A DNA stretch of 16,760 nucleotides, taken from NCBI GenBank assembly GCA_045648165.1, contig JAZRNL010000021.1, positions 1-16,760 on the forward strand, read 5' to 3'. A model generated the notes under the pieces. That model made no database searches. It saw only the letters and a program-made list of their open reading frames with translations, and was not told where the DNA came from. The stretch's first letter is position 1, and every line of letters starts with the position of its first letter. Position numbers and translations under genes: made by a program. This DNA is from RGIG9115 sp045648165 (GTDB taxonomy: Bacteria > Bacillota > Clostridia > UBA1381). This document shows, one piece after another, positions 13,253 to 16,760 of the stretch.

Positions 13253-15142
13253 ATGAATAACAATGAATTTAAGCCGTATATACCGGCTGAAAAGGTAACA
13301 CCTGAAATAACTGTAGCTTCTGTTTTGATGGGAATTATTCTTGCAGTTGTTTTTGGTGCTGCAAATGCGTATCTCGGACTTAGAGTAGGAATGACGGTTT
13401 CTGCTTCAATTCCGGCTGCAGTTATAGCAATGGGAGTAATTCGTATTATAATGCGCAGAAACTCAATATTGGAAAGTAATATTGTCCAGACTGTTGGTTC
13501 TGCAGGTGAATCTGTGGCAGCTGGTGCTATATTTACACTTCCTGCACTATTCCTTTGGGCTGCAGAGGGTAAAATGGACAAGCCTGATATGCTTGAAATA
13601 ACCCTTATAGCACTTATAGGTGGTTTGCTTGGTGTATTCTTTATGATACCGCTTAGAAATGCTTTGATAGTAAAGGAACATGGAATTTTACCATATCCTG
13701 AGGGTACTGCATGCGCCGAGGTTCTTCTTGCTGGTGAAGAAGGCGGCGCAAATGCTTCGACAGTTTTTGCCGGTATGGGATTTGCGGCAGTGTTTAAGTT
13801 TATAATTGACGGATTAAAGCTTGTAGCAGGAGAAGTTACCTTTGCAGTAAAAGGTTTTGCCGGGGCAATAGGAACTCAGATTTATCCAGCTGTTATGAGC
13901 GTTGGTTATATATGCGGTCCCAGAATATCGTCATATATGTTTGCAGGCGGTGTTATTAGTTGGCTTGTTATTATTCCACTTATTGTTATGTTTGGAGCAA
14001 ATACAATTATGGCTCCCGGTACTGAAACGATTGGGGCTATTTTTGGAGCAGATGGTGCAGCCGGTATCTGGAGCACGTATATAAGATATATTGGTGCAGG
14101 TGCTCTTGCTGCAGGCGGTATCATAAGTCTTATAAAATCTTTGCCTCTTATCGTTAAGACTTTTGCGGGGGCTATGAAGAGTGTATCAGGCGCCGGTACT
14201 GCCGGAACGGAAAGAACTGCACGTGATATTAGCATGAAGTTGGTTATTGCAGCAATTGTTCTTCTTACACTCATAATCTGGCTTGTTCCTGCAATTCCTG
14301 TAACGCCTCTTGGTGCTATAATTATTGTAGTATTTGGTTTCTTTTTCGCAACTGTTTCATCAAGAATGGTTGGTCTGGTAGGAAGCAGTAACAACCCTGT
14401 ATCAGGAATGGCTATTGCTACGCTCCTTGTATCAACTCTTTTGCTTAAACTTACAGGTAATGTTGGAGCAGGTGGTATGATTTGTGCAATTGGAATAGGT
14501 TCAATCATATGTATTGTGGCAGCTATTGCCGGTGATACTTCACAGGACTTGAAAACGGGTTATCTTTTAGGTGCAACCCCCAAAAAGCAGCAAATTGGTG
14601 AAATCATCGGTGTTGTTGCATCAGCGCTTGCAATTGGTGCTACACTTTATTTGCTGGATAGTGCATGGGGATTTGGTTCGGAAGAAATTTCAGCTCCACA
14701 GGCAACTCTTATGAAGATGATTGTTGAAGGCGTTATGGAAGGCAATCTGGCATGGGGTCTCGTTATAGTTGGTGTATTCATAGCTATAGTTGTTGAAATT
14801 ATCGGTATCCCTGTACTTCCTTTTGCTATAGGTGTATATCTTCCTGTTCACCTTAATGCTTGTATTATGGTTGGCGGTGTTATACGACTTGTTGTTGATA
14901 AGATTAAAAAGAGCGAAAAAATAACAAACGACGGGATACTTTTCTGCTCAGGTATGATTGCAGGGGAAGGTCTTGTTGGAATTATTCTTGCAATACTTGC
15001 AGTTTTGGGAGTTAGTAATGTGCTCGACCTTTCGGGATATATCAGTCTTCCTGTATGGGCTTCAAATATTCTATCAATTGTTGTATTTGCTCTGGTTATA
15101 CTCAGCCTTTTATCGTTTACTTTATGGAAGAAGCGTAAATGA
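13253..15142 (+). CDS. OPT-family oligopeptide transporter
   Basis: This integral membrane protein of 629 residues belongs to the OPT superfamily, whose members import oligopeptides or metal chelates by proton-coupled transport. Support comes from AANAYLGLRVGMTVSASIP near residues 35-53, NIVQTVGSAGESVAAG near 76-91, PYPEGTACAEVLLAGEEGG near 147-165, and more than a dozen hydrophobic Gly/Ala-rich segments. GDTSQDLKTGYLLGATPKKQ in the second half is also typical of prokaryotic OPT proteins. GGAG 7 bases before the ATG supports the start. The substrate cannot be read from sequence. Its stop overlaps the start of a PqqD-like gene, so the two are probably translationally coupled. Confidence 0.92.
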   Translation: MNNNEFKPYIPAEKVTPEITVASVLMGIILAVVFGAANAYLGLRVGMTVSASIPAAVIAMGVIRIIMRRNSILESNIVQTVGSAGESVAAGAIFTLPALFLWAAEGKMDKPDMLEITLIALIGGLLGVFFMIPLRNALIVKEHGILPYPEGTACAEVLLAGEEGGANASTVFAGMGFAAVFKFIIDGLKLVAGEVTFAVKGFAGAIGTQIYPAVMSVGYICGPRISSYMFAGGVISWLVIIPLIVMFGANTIMAPGTETIGAIFGADGAAGIWSTYIRYIGAGALAAGGIISLIKSLPLIVKTFAGAMKSVSGAGTAGTERTARDISMKLVIAAIVLLTLIIWLVPAIPVTPLGAIIIVVFGFFFATVSSRMVGLVGSSNNPVSGMAIATLLVSTLLLKLTGNVGAGGMICAIGIGSIICIVAAIAGDTSQDLKTGYLLGATPKKQQIGEIIGVVASALAIGATLYLLDSAWGFGSEEISAPQATLMKMIVEGVMEGNLAWGLVIVGVFIAIVVEIIGIPVLPFAIGVYLPVHLNACIMVGGVIRLVVDKIKKSEKITNDGILFCSGMIAGEGLVGIILAILAVLGVSNVLDLSGYISLPVWASNILSIVVFALVILSLLSFTLWKKRK

Positions 15143-15492
15143 TGAGTAAAAAGAAGAATATAACAACTAATTATTTAGAAAAAATTCCACTTCGCTCCTC
15201 TCAGATTGATTGGTCAGTTGGTGAAGATGGATTAATAACTCTCCAAATTGAGAACACCGGAGTTTTTAACCGCATTGCTCAGAAGCTTTTTGGTAAACCA
15301 AAGATATCTTACGTACATCTTGATAAAATGGGTACCTTTTTATGGCCGAAGCTTAGCGGGAAAGACAATGTTATGGAGCTTGGCAAGCTTGTAGAGTTGG
15401 AATTTGGCGAAGAAACCAACCCTCTATATGAAAGGCTTGTGAAGTATTTTGAGATTTTGTATAGTTATCATTTTATCAAGTGGGTAGAATGA
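15139..15492 (+). CDS. PqqD-family protein
   Basis: The 117-residue product reads as a PqqD-type winged-helix protein: a charged N-terminal tail, a beta-rich segment near residues 24-40, YVHLDKMGTFLW at 59-69 (matching the Leu-Asn-x-x-Gly-xx-(I/L)-W signature of PqqD) and helices ending in YHFIKWVE. PqqD and related RiPP recognition elements bind precursor peptides and deliver them to modifying enzymes, often radical-SAM proteins. No precursor peptide or RiPP maturase is seen here. The ATG overlaps the transporter stop in ATGA; a second ATG at 15142 is an equally possible start. Tight coupling to the OPT gene suggests a job linked to peptide transport, but this is inference. Confidence 0.75.
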   Translation: MMSKKKNITTNYLEKIPLRSSQIDWSVGEDGLITLQIENTGVFNRIAQKLFGKPKISYVHLDKMGTFLWPKLSGKDNVMELGKLVELEFGEETNPLYERLVKYFEILYSYHFIKWVE

Positions 15493-15552
15493 TTTTGTAA
15501 TCACTTTGGTTTATAAAAACCGATAAATTTATTATAAAGGAGATTGGTAAAA

Positions 15553-16554
15553 ATGGATTCAAACAAAAGACCTGATACTATGACACGTATCACAACAAAG
15601 GAGCTTGCTGATGCATTTATAGCTGAGCAGGTAGAGGCAATTCGCAAGCAGGTAGGGGACAGAAAGGTTCTTCTCGCTCTATCAGGCGGTGTAGATTCAT
15701 CAGTTGTAGCTGCGCTTTTGATTAAGGCTATCGGTAAGCAGCTTGTTTGCGTTCATGTTAACCATGGTCTTATGCGTAAGGGAGAAAGCGAAGAAGTTAT
15801 TGAAGTTTTTCAGAATCAGCTCGATGCAAATCTTATTTACATTGATGCAACTGATAGATTTCTTTCTAAGCTTGAGGGAGTTTCTGATCCTGAGAAGAAG
15901 CGTAAGATAATAGGCAATGAATTTATTGTGGTATTTGATGAAGAAGCTGCAAAACTTGAAGGCATAGATTTTCTCGCTCAAGGCACAATTTATCCTGATA
16001 TTCTCGAGTCAATCAAAGCTGCCGAAAGCGGAAAACCGGTTAAATCTCATCATAATGTGGGAGGACTCCCAGAAGAGATGAAGTTTGAGCTTGTAGAGCC
16101 TGTTAAGCTCCTCTTTAAGGATGAGGTAAGGGTTGTAGGAAAAGCCTTGGGGCTTCCTGAATCAATGGTTGAACGTCAACCGTTTCCCGGTCCCGGTCTT
16201 GGCGTACGATGCCTTGGTGCAATCACACGCGATAGATTGAATGCACTTCGTGAAGCGGATGCAATTCTCAGGGAAGAATTTGACAAGTGCGGTCTTGCTA
16301 AAAAAGTATGGCAGTACTTTGTTGCAGTTCCCGACATGAAGAGTGTTGGTGTAAGGGATGAACTTAGATACGAAGGTTGGCCTGCAATAATTCGCGCTGT
16401 CAATACAACAGATGCAATGACTGCCACAATCGAAGAAATCCCATACGAGGTTCTGCATAAAATCACAGCTCGCATTACAAGTGAGGTAGAAGGAATAAAT
16501 AGAGTCCTCCTAGACCTCACCCCAAAGCCGATTGGTACTATTGAGTGGGAGTAA
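15553..16554 (+). CDS. guaA: GMP synthase ATP-pyrophosphatase subunit, stand-alone (no glutaminase domain)
   Basis: The enzyme adenylates XMP and aminates it to GMP. The 333-residue product covers only the synthetase half of a usual bacterial GuaA (about 510-525 residues): ATP-PPase loop LSGGVDSSV with SGGVDSS at residues 44-50, QGTIYPDILES, HHNVGGLPE, RQPFPGPGLGVRCLG, and the dimerisation domain to the canonical C-terminus DLTPKPIGTIEWE. The glutamine amidotransferase half is absent from the protein and from this window. A separate glutaminase subunit may be encoded elsewhere, as in archaeal two-subunit enzymes, or ammonia may be used directly. I chose ATG 15553, 10 bases after AAAGGAG (15536-15542); a TTG three codons upstream is less likely. 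A terminator follows, so this gene probably ends the operon. Confidence 0.9.
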   Translation: MDSNKRPDTMTRITTKELADAFIAEQVEAIRKQVGDRKVLLALSGGVDSSVVAALLIKAIGKQLVCVHVNHGLMRKGESEEVIEVFQNQLDANLIYIDATDRFLSKLEGVSDPEKKRKIIGNEFIVVFDEEAAKLEGIDFLAQGTIYPDILESIKAAESGKPVKSHHNVGGLPEEMKFELVEPVKLLFKDEVRVVGKALGLPESMVERQPFPGPGLGVRCLGAITRDRLNALREADAILREEFDKCGLAKKVWQYFVAVPDMKSVGVRDELRYEGWPAIIRAVNTTDAMTATIEEIPYEVLHKITARITSEVEGINRVLLDLTPKPIGTIEWE

Positions 16555-16564
16555 AAATTAAAAT

Positions 16565-16607
16565 CCCCGAAAGCCTTGAAAATACAGGGTTTTCGGGGTT
16601 TCTTTTT
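16565..16607 (+). terminator. rho-independent terminator after guaA
   Basis: An 11-bp GC-rich stem (16565-16575 with 16588-16598, one G-T pair) with a 12-base loop is followed by TTTCTTTTT. It is the first strong terminator after miaB, so the genes from 7438 to 16554 could share one long transcript. Confidence 0.85.
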
Positions 16608-16610
16608 GCT

Positions 16611-16631
16611 TTTTGAGTACATTTTGAGTAC
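16611..16631. repeat. tandem pair of 10-bp direct repeats
   Basis: TTTTGAGTAC occurs at 16611-16620 and again at 16622-16631, an 11-bp period, i.e. about one helical turn. This spacing would suit paired protein binding sites. The location just downstream of guaA, a known integration hotspot in Bacillota, allows a link to an integrated element, but no integrase is visible before the sequence ends. Confidence 0.6.
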
Positions 16632-16708
16632 AAAATTGAAATATTGTATGAGTATTAGTCAAAAAAATTGGGTGGTAAAATCCTAACTGCAATATGTCCA
16701 TCTGTGGT

Positions 16709-16760
16709 AAGTCGGAGGCCAAGCGGTCTTAGGAAGACAACCTTCCTGGTCAACTCCTTG
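16709..16760. other. MGI/BGI sequencing adapter with 10-base barcode (non-genomic)
   Basis: Bases 16709-16740 match, from memory, the 32-base MGI/BGISEQ read adapter that starts AAGTCGGAGGCC and ends AGGAAGACAA. Bases 16741-16750 (CCTTCCTGGT) occupy the place of the 10-base sample barcode, and 16751-16760 (CAACTCCTTG) begin the adapter segment that follows the barcode. The exact lengths 32 + 10 + 10 fit the library layout, so this is contamination left in the assembly. Confidence 0.95.

Noticed and set aside
15508..15532. Weak hairpin and short palindrome before guaA as a terminator or riboswitch
   Set aside because: A 5-bp AT-rich stem and a 10-bp AT palindrome are not enough, and the 60-base gap cannot hold a purine or guanidine riboswitch.
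16655..16708. Minus-strand frame of 17 residues ending in a stop, possibly the C-terminus of a gene beyond the contig end
   Set aside because: Once the adapter is removed only 54 bases remain, too few to support a coding call; the upstream continuation of the frame is adapter sequence.

Overview
The window looks like a complete metagenomic or draft contig from a low-GC Bacillota, most likely class Clostridia. The evidence is AT-rich sequence, strong Shine-Dalgarno sites, near-consensus sigma-A promoters with 17-bp spacers, a tRNA gene with an encoded CCA, and the gene order miaB - ymcA/ylbF-like - mutS known from Bacillota. No species can be assigned. The last 52 bases (16709-16760) are not genomic: they match an MGI/BGI sequencing adapter, a 10-base barcode and the next adapter segment. 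The left end lies in a repeat that recurs at 1322-1410, a common place for an assembly to break.

Region 1 (1-1632) is accessory. Two 89-bp direct repeats, each followed by a rho-independent terminator, bracket a two-gene cassette. The first gene is a 5'-truncated fragment resembling the C-terminal domain of a polymorphic toxin (DUF6973-like, from memory). The second is a small membrane-anchored protein with its own strong promoter, a candidate immunity protein. A 95-bp palindromic element with four internal mini-hairpins follows.

Region 2 (1633-4681) holds an unrecognised 249-residue protein on the minus strand, a tRNA-Arg(CCG) gene, and a minus-strand polytopic membrane protein that looks like a GT-C glycosyltransferase. 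A strong hairpin terminator lies between the convergent tRNA and membrane-protein genes. The membrane-protein gene shares a divergent promoter region with the next gene.

Region 3 (4725-7301) is one gene with its own promoter and terminator. It is an EF-G/Tet(M)-type GTPase fused to a C-terminal NYN domain closely resembling Rae1 (YacP), the ribosomal A-site endoribonuclease. This is the most interesting item: a predicted single-chain A-site GTPase plus ribonuclease.

Region 4 (7375-16607) is a co-directional run with small gaps and one clear terminator at its end: miaB (tRNA ms2i6A), a YmcA/YlbF-like Fe-S protein, mutS, a lipoprotein with two parvulin domains, an OPT-family transporter overlapping a PqqD-like gene by 4 bp, and a stand-alone GMP synthase ATP-pyrophosphatase subunit with no glutaminase domain. 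The contig ends shortly after, past a pair of 10-bp direct repeats.
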